Source: Ligustrum vulgare
Taxonomy: Eukaryota; Streptophyta; Magnoliopsida; Lamiales; Oleaceae
Length of the DNA: 64,000 nucleotides
Assembly: GCA_963555705.1 (NCBI GenBank)
Contig: OY743174.1
Location: forward strand, 25,609,608 to 25,673,607
Direction: 5' to 3'
The position numbers and the translations under genes are program-made. This document shows, piece by piece, positions 44,923-56,600 of the stretch (positions are counted from its first letter, which is position 1; the number at the start of each line of letters is the position of its first letter). The notes beneath the pieces are model-generated. The model was not told the DNA's origin. It did no database searches and worked only from the letters and a program-made list of their open reading frames with translations.

Positions 44923-45929
44923 GGATACTTGAACCACGTCCATTTTCGCTTTGGATTAGGTGATGACTGTATTTCAATTGTAAATGGATCTAAAACTGTT
45001 CGAGTTACGGATATAGTATGTGGACCTGGCCATGGAATCAGGTACCGTACAATCAAGAACAGCTCCCTTCTGAAATATATATGTTTCCAAAAAATATAAA
45101 TAATATTTACATAGTTTGAATTCTTGATCATATCCAGCATTGGAAGCCTAGGCGAAAATCAATCGGAGAATCATGTTTCAGATGTTTTAGTAAATGGAGC
45201 CCGGCTTTCAGGAACTACAAATGGAGTTAGAATAAAGACTTGGCAGGTAAAATTCAGTTCATCCATTCCTATTCATTCTTTCTATACGGATTATCCTACT
45301 TGTACACATTGAATTACTCCCTATCACATGGAAAGGGGCCCACGGATATTTTTTGTTTGTGGGCCCCCTCCACCTCCACATGAGGAGAAGTAATTCAATA
45401 TGTAACCCAGTGTGTACATGTAGCATCTCCCGATTGATAACACAACTTGTACTTAAACTAACTGCATGTAACGTAATAACTTCAACGAAATATATATGGC
45501 ACAAAAGGGAGGGAGTGGATATGCAAGGAACATCATATTCCAAAATATTCAGATGCAGAATGTTTCCAATCCCATAATCATAGATCAGAACTACTGTGAT
45601 AAAGCTGAATCATGCCAACAGCAGGTACAATTACTTAATTAACCCTGTATGTATATGTTAATTTTATCTAATTATTAGTAGTTTCATTACAGAAATCAGC
45701 AGTGCAAGTAATGTATGTGGTGTACAAGAATATAAGTGGCACGAGTGCTTCAGAGGTGGCTATAAAATTTAACTGCAGTCACACGGTTCCATGCAGAGGA
45801 CTGCAACTCCAAAATGTTTATTTAAGCCGGCAAGGGGAAGGAGAAGCTGAAGCTAAATGCAGTAATGTAATTGGATTAAATAATTTTGGGAGATCTGTTT
45901 CTCCAAGTTGCCCTAACTTCAGCAATTAA
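43207..45929 (+). CDS. polygalacturonase (GH28), secreted
   Basis: Nine exons joined by GT-AG introns: 43207-43476, 43927-44058, 44153-44314, 44466-44492, 44596-44803, 44960-45041, 45138-45246, 45508-45624, 45693-45929. They give 1,344 bases, 447 residues and no stop. Residues 1-23 are a signal peptide ([20 protein letters not shown]). The four GH28 motifs are present: NTDG (245-248), GDDC (267-270, catalytic Asp), G-H-G (290-292, catalytic His) and RIK (325-327). The enzyme hydrolyses alpha-1,4-galacturonan of cell-wall pectin. The sequence style ([33 protein letters not shown]) suggests the clade with abscission/dehiscence polygalacturonases, which is an inference. Exon 4 is only 27 bp. Intron 1 holds a SINE-like sequence, intron 7 a hairpin MITE, and introns 3 and 5 have long T-runs. 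It looks functional. Confidence 0.9.
43590..43750 (+). mobile_element. tRNA-derived SINE-like insertion in intron 1
   Basis: A tRNA-like promoter pair is visible: GAGTGGTACCAGGG as an A-box-like stretch (43598-43610) and GTTCAAATCCC as a good B box (43644-43654), about 35 bp apart. About 95 bp of unrelated tail follows. The end and target duplication are not resolved. Confidence 0.45.
45290..45427. mobile_element. hairpin MITE in intron 7 of the polygalacturonase gene
   Basis: Arms 45290-45343 and 45360-45427 pair over most of their length, for example TTGAATTACT with AGTAATTCAA and GGGGCCCA with TGGGCCCC, around a ~16-base loop. It occupies over half of the 261-bp intron and ends ~80 bp before the acceptor. 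Confidence 0.7.
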
Positions 45930-47664
45930 AGGGAGACGAGAATTTCTTGGATTAATTTATATTGCTGCAATTTTCTAATTTTTTTTTTTTTTTTTAGTTA
46001 AATATTGATAGTTATTAGAACGCTGTGGCACAATTGAATTTTGTTATATAAGAAGTCAGTAGCTTCTTAATCAATAATGGAGATTTTTTAACGTTAACAT
46101 GGACAGAATGTCACAAATTTTCAAGAAAATGAATAAGTATAACAATTTTGAATTGACTATTTATGTATATACCTTAAAAGAAAGTTGATATACTTGCTTT
46201 ATCGGTACTTCGAATCAGTTTATCTCCCAAAAAAAAAGTCAAGTTTTCACATAAATTAACTTCTTAAAATATATGATTAAAATTAATTGTTAACTTTGAT
46301 TTAAATTAAAATCTAAATCTTAATTTTTACCAAGAGTCATTTTAAGGAGACATTTTTAATTGAAATTTTTAAGTGATATTGACACATGACGTACATATAT
46401 TGAGTGGTGTAAATAATTACTCCACCACTTACTCAATGTATGTGCGTCATGTCACAATCTCACTTAAAAATATCTCCTCTAAAACTACTATTTTACCAAA
46501 CAGGGGCTAAACATGTTGAAAGTAGAATAGTGAGAATACAATACACAATCATCATCATCAAAAACAAAAAGCCTATAAGGCTAAAATACTATTGTGACGT
46601 TGAACTAATTTCCTACCATTCTTGTTGTAGAGTTTAATCACCAAGTTCCAAATCGATTTAGCAACTATTTTGCTTGACTATAAGTTAAAAAATAAAAATA
46701 AAAAACTTTCAAGAGGCGAACTATTTTGAACACGTTTAGATAGTCTTATAAAAGTATTTCTTCTAATTAGAAGATCTTTTAGAAAAAACTGATCCAATGT
46801 AACTTCTAAAAACACTTTCGAAATAGGAAGCGCTTCTAAAAATTACTTTCCAAAAAAAAAAAAAAATTAAGGTAACTTCCCCCAAGAACTCTCTTCTACT
46901 TCTACATGGAGCAATAACAAAAGTAAAAGTCAAGTCAAATGGGCTCTTATTCAATAACTTAAGCAAGCGTGATAATGAATTTTTCAAACTCATTTCTACC
47001 TTGATATATGAAAGAAAATGGAGATGAAAACCTCCCAAATAGTGGTCTTACTTGTACTTAAGAAATGCACCCTCTTGGCCGGGGCTATTTTTCCAGTTCT
47101 CCTGTGATGTTCCTAGTCAGAAGCAGCTATCCTAATTCCTAGTCCAAATGTTGAAAAGTGGGAACATCCTTGCAATAACAAAGACCTTTCTCATCTTTGT
47201 ACTATATGAAGACACAAATTGTTAACACGATTGCGTCTCTCCTAATCGATACCTGATAGGAGAAGTGGTTGCGTCATCCTCAGTTACGAGGTAATTTCTT
47301 GCTCCTAAATCCGAGTTGAGCACCATCCTGCATTACAATTCCACTATTGCTTAAACATGTGATAAAGAGTAAATACCCGCACCATTCATATACAAAATGT
47401 TTTGACATTAAGAAGCTGAAAAATGGAAGAGTCAGGCGCAAATTGTAGTAAACAAGCATGTCCCAAAAAGCCTAAAAGGCTAAAGCTAACTACATAATCC
47501 CGATGAGCAGGAATCGCAGCAAAAGAAGAAAACAACATCTCTACTTTGTCCTTCCAATCTGAAATGATCATTCCAATCTTCACATGCTTAGCAGTTTGTT
47601 TTTTAGAACACCACACCTTGAACCCAAACTGTTTCCTAAAAGAAGTCGCCATCTATTTACTAAA
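45930..47664. other. space between two converging genes
   Basis: Contains the 3' ends of both genes, a hairpin MITE (46343-46479), short A/T runs and no recognised ORF. AATAAT near 46073 could serve as a 3'-end signal for the polygalacturonase transcript. Confidence 0.45.
46343..46479. mobile_element. hairpin MITE downstream of polygalacturonase
   Basis: The left arm starts AGGAGACATTTTTAA and the right arm ends ATATCTCCT. The core pairing is CATGACGTACATATATTGAG with CTCAATGTATGTGCGTCATG, around a 13-base loop (46410-46422). Beyond the right arm, ACCAAACAGGGGCTAA (46496-46511) is the complement of a TTAGCCCCTGTTTGGT end like that of the MITE at 3154-3318. Confidence 0.65.
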
Positions 47665-50600
47665 TCAGCGTTTTTGCTTCTGAGAAACAAAACGAATTCC
47701 TTGCTTTCCAAGTTCGAATTGCTCGGTCTTTCCATCATCAAGAGCAATTGAAACAATTGATGTGCCTTCAAGGACTTCTATTACAGTTCCCCTGTGCCTG
47801 GAATATAAGAAATAATCAGAACTCAGCATCCAAAAACCAATATTTTTTCCTTCAAAATGATTGAGCCTTCAATCAGGAAATGACAAGCAAAAAACTTGGG
47901 AGTTATCCAAGTGTGAGAGCCAAATGCAAGGATCAAAGCACGAGTTTTAGGCTTAAAGACATGGGAATTATCAATTTGAATGAATCGTATTCAAATTCCT
48001 AGGCCCCAAATCCATGCCTCCCCAAATAAAATAAAATAAATCAATGAACCTCGTAAAATTGACAGCATGTTTCTAGTCATCTCAAATCAACCTCCTAGAT
48101 CTTATTTTCTTTGAACAAATTTCTCTATTAATAATATCTATTGACAGCGGGAAGAGAAACTCACCAGGAGTTGTTGGATGGCTGATGAGTTTCCACTCTT
48201 TTCCCAGCAGCATCTTTTCCTAATTTCTGCAATATCCAGTTAGCATCCATGATCTCATTCATCGTATCGTCATCATACTGTTTTGATGTGTCTGCAACAC
48301 CCTCTATTGATGCTTTATCCTCAAATGTTGCTGGTCTTCTCCTTTTTGACCTTTGACCCTTGACAGAAGTAATCTCGTGCTTCCCAGTAACGGACAACAC
48401 ATCTTTGTCTCCATTGTTTGGATTCTTTGGAATTTTGAACTTTAAATGCGACTTTTTATCCTTTGGCAGAGACTCTAGGATTGATGGTATGTTATTCTTA
48501 TTGTCCATCAAATCAACCGATACAGAAGACCCATCCTCTCCATACTTCATTTTACTGTATTTATTTCTCCTGCTAGCTGGGACATCAGATGCACTATCTT
48601 CAATGCTTCGCTTTCCTAGTAAATAAAGAGTACTCAGATTGAGAAAACGATTCAGTTACATCTGCAAATTTTCCTCTACTAAGGTTTGAACTGATGTTAG
48701 GGTCTTCTGAGAAAAAAAAAAAAAAAACGAAATCTCCACTAAACTTATTGGAACCTTTTACTTGATCAGCATTGAGCATTATCTATCTTACATCTTGCAA
48801 TGTCCAGATTTCTTAATGCACATTGATAAAATAAAATTTAAAAAAATAAAATAAAAACCCTAATCTACATCCCAAATTAGCAAGCAATACCTTTTTGATC
48901 CCCGAAATTAGTTTCAGAATCTGGCTTGTCAATGTACTCGTTAACTTTCAGATGAGCCATATCTTCATTGTCAACTGAACACGTGAAAAATACAAGACTT
49001 TACAACGTCATTTGGAGAATCATAAGTGATGTATAACTTGATCACTGCATCCTGGGATGTTTTATCTATACGTATGCTTGTAAACAATAATTTCTTCACC
49101 CTCAACATAAAGGATAATGCCAAAAAGATCTGCAAATCCCATTTATAACTAAGATTTAAAAATTAGGTAACATTCAGTCACAGCTTCTTGAGCTTCAAAG
49201 AGTTCAAAGATCTACTACAGAGAGTCATGCCTACCATCTCGACTCTGCTTTTGTAGATTACATCTGTGAGTCCTTAATAGCATTTTAGCCATGGATGCAG
49301 AATGTATTCCTTTTAAAGAAAAGTGACATAAATAAATATAACCAGAGAAGATGCGCCAATTCATACATCCAATGTTCCCATCTCTTCTTCTTCCAACCTT
49401 TTAAAGAAAAGTAACATAAATAATATAACCAGAGATGCACCAATTCATATCTCCAATGTTACTATCTCTTAATTGGAATGAACTGGGCAGCAAGTAAAAA
49501 CTGGCAATGAAGAGCGTATTCAGAAAGGATAAATATCTATGGCACTACAAAGTGAACATCAAGGTGAAGCCTTTCCAGCTAACTAAACAAATCACAAGTA
49601 CATTTCTAACATGGGAAGGATTTTCTTGTAGAATGAAACAAATCCACAGTTTGTCTCAAGTTTAACACAACAAAATTTCATTCTATAAATCTTTTCGTCA
49701 AACTACGGTCATCTCCCACTAAGAAAGGGAACCTGTAAACTGATTTAAAATTCAAAAGAGAATCTGATCTTTTGACAGAAATTAAATCCCGTATAGCTTC
49801 ACAAATTCCCTGGAATTCAAATTCTCCAGAATTTTGATCCATAAAATGCAAATATATTTTCTTACAAAACAACAAAGTTCCATTTTGAAGAAAATAAACA
49901 CCCAAATTTTGCAAATTCCTAAGAATTTATGATTTCCTACCCAATCCCAACTTCCCATCAAATCAACTGGCCCTTACCGTCCAACCATGTTTTATGATAA
50001 TCTAAAAGGAAAGCACAAAAAGAAAGAAAAGATTTACAAATGCAAGGAATGTGTGTGTGCGCGCGCACGCAGATAAATGTATATATAGAGTTACATACCA
50101 TTAGATGAAGTCAACTCTTGCCCTCTTATAAAGCCTGAGGCTTCAGAACTTAGAGGACTGGTCATATTTCTACTTCGTCCACCCAAATGTATAACAAGCT
50201 TTGGACCCTTTGCAGTCTTAGACATACTAGTGTTATTTCTAACATCCTCCCTGTTACTCAAACCATGAGGCTTGTGACTCTTTATTTTGATTGTTCTAGA
50301 TGCTCTGTCCACATTGCTTGCGGCAACGTCATCAATAAATTTGTTTTTTGGGACCCCTTCCTCATTAAATGAGGATAACCCTTCAGCAAAACTTCCAGCA
50401 GCAGGAGATGAGAGACTATCAGGTTCATAAAACTGCTTTTCTTCATTCTTTTCACCAGTCCTGCATTCAACCAATGAACTCTTTTTTTTACCGTACTTCT
50501 TATTTGATGCCTTTTTTCCATATTCTTTACTCCTTTTCGGTGATTTCTTGCCAAACCCTTTAAGAGAAAGTTTCAAAGAACGGCTGTATTCGTTCTTTGA

Positions 50601-53600
50601 AGGTCCAATGTCGTCGTCATCAGAAAAGGGTGAAATTTCGAAAATTTCTTCCTGAGTAGGCAACCCAGCAGCTGCCCTCAAGCTTGCAATCTCATGCTTA
50701 TCAGCTTCATCTCTCCGTCTCCAAAGCTCTTGGACAGCCTCCTCAAGATTCCTGACCTGGTAAGTGGAAATGGATTAATAAATGAGACCAACATATGCAT
50801 ATTAAATATCCACTCAAACCATCATGCAAGAAAGCACACCTGGTGGCATTCTCCCCGACATGTCGGACATACATACTGGAGGTTTCCATCTACTTGAAAT
50901 TGCATGTACTTTGCATCACTGGAATATATTAACAAAGGACAAAGAAACAATGAAATCTAAAACAAAAAGCTCCCGTCTAAAATAAAAAGGTGGTCATTTA
51001 GCTTCGTGCATCGACCAAACAAATGAACTACAACCAACAACAAGAATAATCAGCAATGTAATGCATTGACTTTTTACACACACTGGTACAGGAAAATTTG
51101 ACGTACTAATCCACAGGTGAAGTTGTAAGTTTAATTTGCAACGTTATTTAACCATTTTGGGCTAATTGGATAAGAACACCCAAGTAGCAACTAATTAAAG
51201 TTACAATTAGGTCACAATGTACGCATCACGGTGGGGATTGAAGTGTGATATAAGAATCAGATGCAAGAATAAATAACATTGAGACACAAATAGAAAGTAT
51301 CTTAGATTTTTAGTTCTCTTACCTTTCTTTTGATGATTCGAAAGTTATCAGCAACTTAACATAAACTGATCAACAATTAATCCAAAAGTGGGAACAAGAA
51401 AATCCACCACTACTATCTCCTGGAATTCTATATGACCTCACTCATCCAAATTATAAGCCGATGTATTTTCTGACTTCTGCGTTACATACATTAATAATAG
51501 TCCAGACCAGCAAGAACCATAGCAGCATTCCCAATCCAATAACTAACTAATGTTTAATCCACAAAACAAAAACAAAAAAAATAAAATAAAATAAAAAGAA
51601 AAACAACAACAACAACAACAACAACATAACTGATATCTATTAATGAAGTACTAAGATGTTTTGTAAAAACAGTTGTGACAGTGCTAAACTTCAAAATAGA
51701 GCACCGTACGATGTTAAAACTCAATTTGGGATAACTCGAAATATTAAAAATATCAACTCTATTCATGGAATTACAAAGTGAACAACATAAGATAAAATCT
51801 AAGATACGGATATTCTCCTCCGAGGAAAGAACAAAATAGAAAAGTACTACTACTATAAGAAAGGAAAGGTACCTGATCCCATCACAGGGACAATGCACCC
51901 AACGTTGGCAGATGTCACAGCAAACCATAGGCGTTGACTCAGAATCTCTATAGACCTGCAGTTTACAGGAAAAAAAAAAAAAAGTAATCAACTTTTACTA
52001 CTTCAACAGTGAATTATGAATATATTACTTCAGTGCTGTTATTATCAGGCTTGGATGTAACTTTTTCTTAATGCAAACAAAAGAGAAAAATGAACTAACA
52101 GATAGCTATTAAGTGTTGATGAGCATAAGTAAATAAACCTTTAGATATATCAACTAACAAGAACATTGTTAACTAGTAATCGATAATAGTAGAACAATAT
52201 CAAAACCAGAAACCAAGATAATTCAAATTAACTTAAATGGTCAAGGCACTAATTCATACCTTCAAACAAACAGGGCAATAGTTTCCCTTCACAAACAACC
52301 TTCCACAAGCATCACAACAAGTGTACCCCAAAAACCACCTGCAGCATTTCAAATTTGAAAGATTATAGTTTTTTTTTTTTTTTTTTCCTACGAGGCAAGG
52401 CATACTTTTTCATTCTCTAGAATCAAAAGAAAAAAATACACAAGTGAAGACAATCTCCTCTAATTTGTAATAAATGCAAATTAATCATATACAATGTCCA
52501 AACTTGTTACTAATAAAGCAGCATAAAAGACCTTCAAAATCAATTCTAGAGAATGTCCACAGTCAAAACCTATAACTGACAAATCCAGATCATAAGTGAT
52601 GATTCTATAATATATACAAAATAATTCCAAGTAAACCTTTGGTAAAAGACAACATAACAAATATCATTCGCTTGAAAGCTATAAATACACTACAAAGTAA
52701 CCATTTTAAAATGAGAACCGCACTTCCAAACCAGATGCAACTTAAGTGAGGCTTCCAAAACACAAATTATATGCACGTCGAAGTAACAAAAAGGTGTTCC
52801 ATCCAAGAAACAGAGCTAAGAATCTAAGTTGCTAGATAATGAGGTGGGAAATTCTATAGTCCATAGCAAGTAGTTGACAAAATTATAATGAAGAATTTCA
52901 AAATAAAACATATCTGAGGAACAGATAGGGAACAGAGAAGCTCCAAATCAGTACCAAAGACTCATACCTTACACTCAAGCCATTTCCAGGAATAGAAGAA
53001 CCACAGCTATGACACTTTGTATGCTTGGGACACAAATAGGGTCCATGGCTGACATTCTGCATATTACAAAAATAAAGAATATGGACTAGATCAATATTGG
53101 ACATAATCGAAGTGCAGGAATAAGAAAGCTACACACCTTATGGGGAGGCTGCTGACAGTAACAATGGTATGCACCATCACACCTTTTACAGAACATAAAC
53201 TTATTTGGATCCCCAGTTCGACGACAGACCTAGGGTGACCAGAATATAACAAAATACATCAAGGTGAGAACAAGAACTGAAAAATGCACTTATATCTCCA
53301 AAATAATTATTAGTATCGTCTAAAAGTTCCACCTTCCAATTTTTTTCGTGCATGCCTTCGCTTTTAATTACATGCACGCTGAGTATTTCTTTAGTCCATC
53401 TTTTGATATGGTGAATAATACATAACTTATTTTCAGTTATACTTATATCATATAACCCTTCCAGTATATTCTTGAAAATAGGATTTAAGATCTTAATTTT
53501 TCAAATAAGGAACTCCAATGAATATCCACTAGTTACACTCATTTTCAAATAAAAGCTTCTTCTGCACAGTTGTCACTTGTCAACAAAGGAAAGAATGCTC

Positions 53601-56600
53601 ACCCATATTGATACCAATAACTGCCTTACATTATGACCTTTACAGTGTTATTTGAGAATGCAAAATTGCAAATTTCTTATAGCATAAGAAGATAGGAGTC
53701 AATAATTACCTCACATATTCGGCAGGAGGGGCATGTCCATGAACTCCAGTGAAAAAGATCTGCAACCAAACATTCATAACATGAAGTACAATAAATATTC
53801 AAAAATCTACTGGGACCCACATATAGTACCTCTATTTTGAGACCACGATTTCAAGCAACTCCCGTGATACTTCTTGCCACAATTATTGCAAGAGAGCATT
53901 TTCCTTGCCCTTTCACTGACTTCATTTTCACCGGCAAAACATAGCCGACACATTACTTTGGCATTTGATTGATTTTGCTCTTCTCCCATGGTATCTTTCA
54001 CAGAAGCCTGCATGATGAATTAAGTTAATAAGTACTTGAAGGCACCTACTTGAAGGTTGAATCAGTTCTTCATTGTCAAGGGTAGAGATGTGGAACATGA
54101 GAAAAGATTAGATTTTGATTATAGCAATTTATGATGGAGACAACACACATCACAGTATTAATTGAAAACCATTGCACCAGTTGTTTTCTTTCTAGGTGGT
54201 GGACCAAATTAAGCAGTTGAAACATAATGATTATATGTCAGTAATACAGTGTAAGCCCCATGTAGATTTTATTCTCATTTCTTCCCAATAAGTGAATCAA
54301 TTGGAGTGGGATGATGAATCTATTTCTTAGCGCATTTTGAGTGGATTTTTCTCTCTCTTAGCCTTCATTCGGCGGCTCATTAATTTGGTTTAAATTGATT
54401 TATTTGGATTTTCTAGGTAAAATGCGTGATTGAAAATTGGAGAAAGAAAATGTATGTGGTTAAAAAGTGGTTAGGAAAATTGTGTAAATTAAAAAACCTA
54501 TTTAAACTAGAGCCACCGAACTAAGGCTTACTTTTCTAACCGTACATTCTTTGAAAAATCACTATTCCAAAATACATTATTTCAAATAATCTAGTGTCCA
54601 TTCTTTTGGGTCATCATTGGCCATTATAATTCAAATTGGCACAATTTCTCAAACCACTTTTTAACCACAACACATTTTCTCTCTTCAATTTTTAACTACA
54701 CATCTTATCTAGAAAACTCAAATAATCAAAATTATAATAAGATATGGCCGCCGAACGGACCCCTAATTATAATGTGTCTCAAACAAGCACTTAATTTCAT
54801 ATAATAGTGTAAAAACAGTTAATCTAGGAATATTAAGCGACGGGAAAAAATATCATAAGTTGTCATGTTAAAATGTAATTAATATAACTTAACATGGTCA
54901 TATTTAAGAATATGGATGTGTTAAGGGTGTTCCAACGCATGAAAGCACTAGACAATGATTTAAGTTGGGTCTATTAACATATGGAGTTCGTCCGCATATT
55001 CAAAGGTGGGATTAGATAAATGCATCCTATCAATTGCATGTCTTATCACCTGGCATCCGAATGAGAAAGTCCAACAAATGGGGCTCATAAATTACGAGAT
55101 TTTTTGCTCATCTCTTCTTGGTAGTCACACAACCTTTCTACGCAATACAAGTAGCTTAATTCAATTCTCCCAAGTATCTAAACCCTTTCCATGCTATTCC
55201 ATCCATCATTCTCTTACATGTTTAGTAGATAAAACTGGGTCCTCGGATCAAAAGTTAAAAGTTGAAGATTCTTCATAATTATAGGTAGGCCTTTCAAATG
55301 TAGTAAATTTCTTTTCTTTCCTAGATACACCTCACATAACTGCATTGTGTTCTGCTACCAAAATGTTTGATAGAAAAACTATTATTTTTTGTTCGTCTTT
55401 AATGATTTGGGATTTTTATAGACAAATCGGAGGCAACAAAGTAACGACCTGGGGCAGATTCCCCACATCATCCACACTTGGCTCCCATTTCATATTAATT
55501 TCACCTATTGGCATAACTACTAGTTCCTTACTTGGGACCAAATTGATTATTAGGAGATTAAAATTGTAACACCAACAAAGATAGAGAGTAAGAAATGAAA
55601 ATGAAAAGAATTGGAAGTTTATGCCAAAAGATAGACAACTAACTGCTTGCAATGGTTCTGAAACTACTTGAATGTCTTTCCACTTAAGGCATAATGGATC
55701 TTGCTAGTTGGCCCTACTATATTAAGTTCGAGAATAATACCTCTTCTATAAGAGCACTATATATCTCGAACAAAATGGAGGACTCGCTACAAAGTAGGTA
55801 GCGCGTCTTTACCCTTTTATCTCTATATATATGTTTCTATTTACTTTTAAGTATTCATCCAATATACAACAAATTGAATGAAACCAACATTCTTCAAAGT
55901 GACTTCGATAGCCATTCTTTGTAAATAGTGCAACTCCGAGTACTTTCAACACTCCATCCTGCTGTCCAGAACCAGCATTGGGATTCCAGTTCTTTATTAA
56001 GTTACTGCTGGTTGTCTAACTGAACACTCGATCTCTTTTTCCTTAATAGGAATTTCCATCTTTGTTGAATCCAAGTTCATTTACGCCCTTTTTGGAACAT
56101 TCCATTTTACAATAATTGCACCATTTGGCTTAACGAGTAATTCCGTACATTGGGGCCGAACTGATTATTAAGCACTGAAAATTGTAATACAAACAAAGAG
56201 AGTAATGGAGGGAAGAAATGGAAATGAAAAGAGTTAAGAAAATTGGGCTATCTTCGATTGGTAGGCATGCTTTTCTCTGAACATACTCTTTGCAACTATT
56301 CCAAAGAAGTTTGAAAGTCTTTTTACATGGGACATTACCATCCTGGTAGTATGGCACTACTATAATAAGTTCAAGAATCATGCTCTTCTATTAGAAAAAA
56401 CTCCATACCTAGAATAGAGTGGAAGACTCAACACAAAATATGTAGCTTGTCTTGACTTTCTTTATCTTTATTTGTTGTATTTGCTTTAAGTATTCATCTT
56501 ATCCACCACACATTGAATGAAACTTCCATACTCAAGTGACTTCGATAACTCATTCCTTGTTGATAGAACAACTTCAGAGTACTTTTAGTACAATCGAGCT

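Noticed and set aside
49678..49914. 78-codon minus-strand frame in intron 10 of the PHD gene
   Set aside because: It lies inside a well-bounded intron, has no recognisable domain and is out of line with the conserved family. A fragment of something older cannot be excluded.
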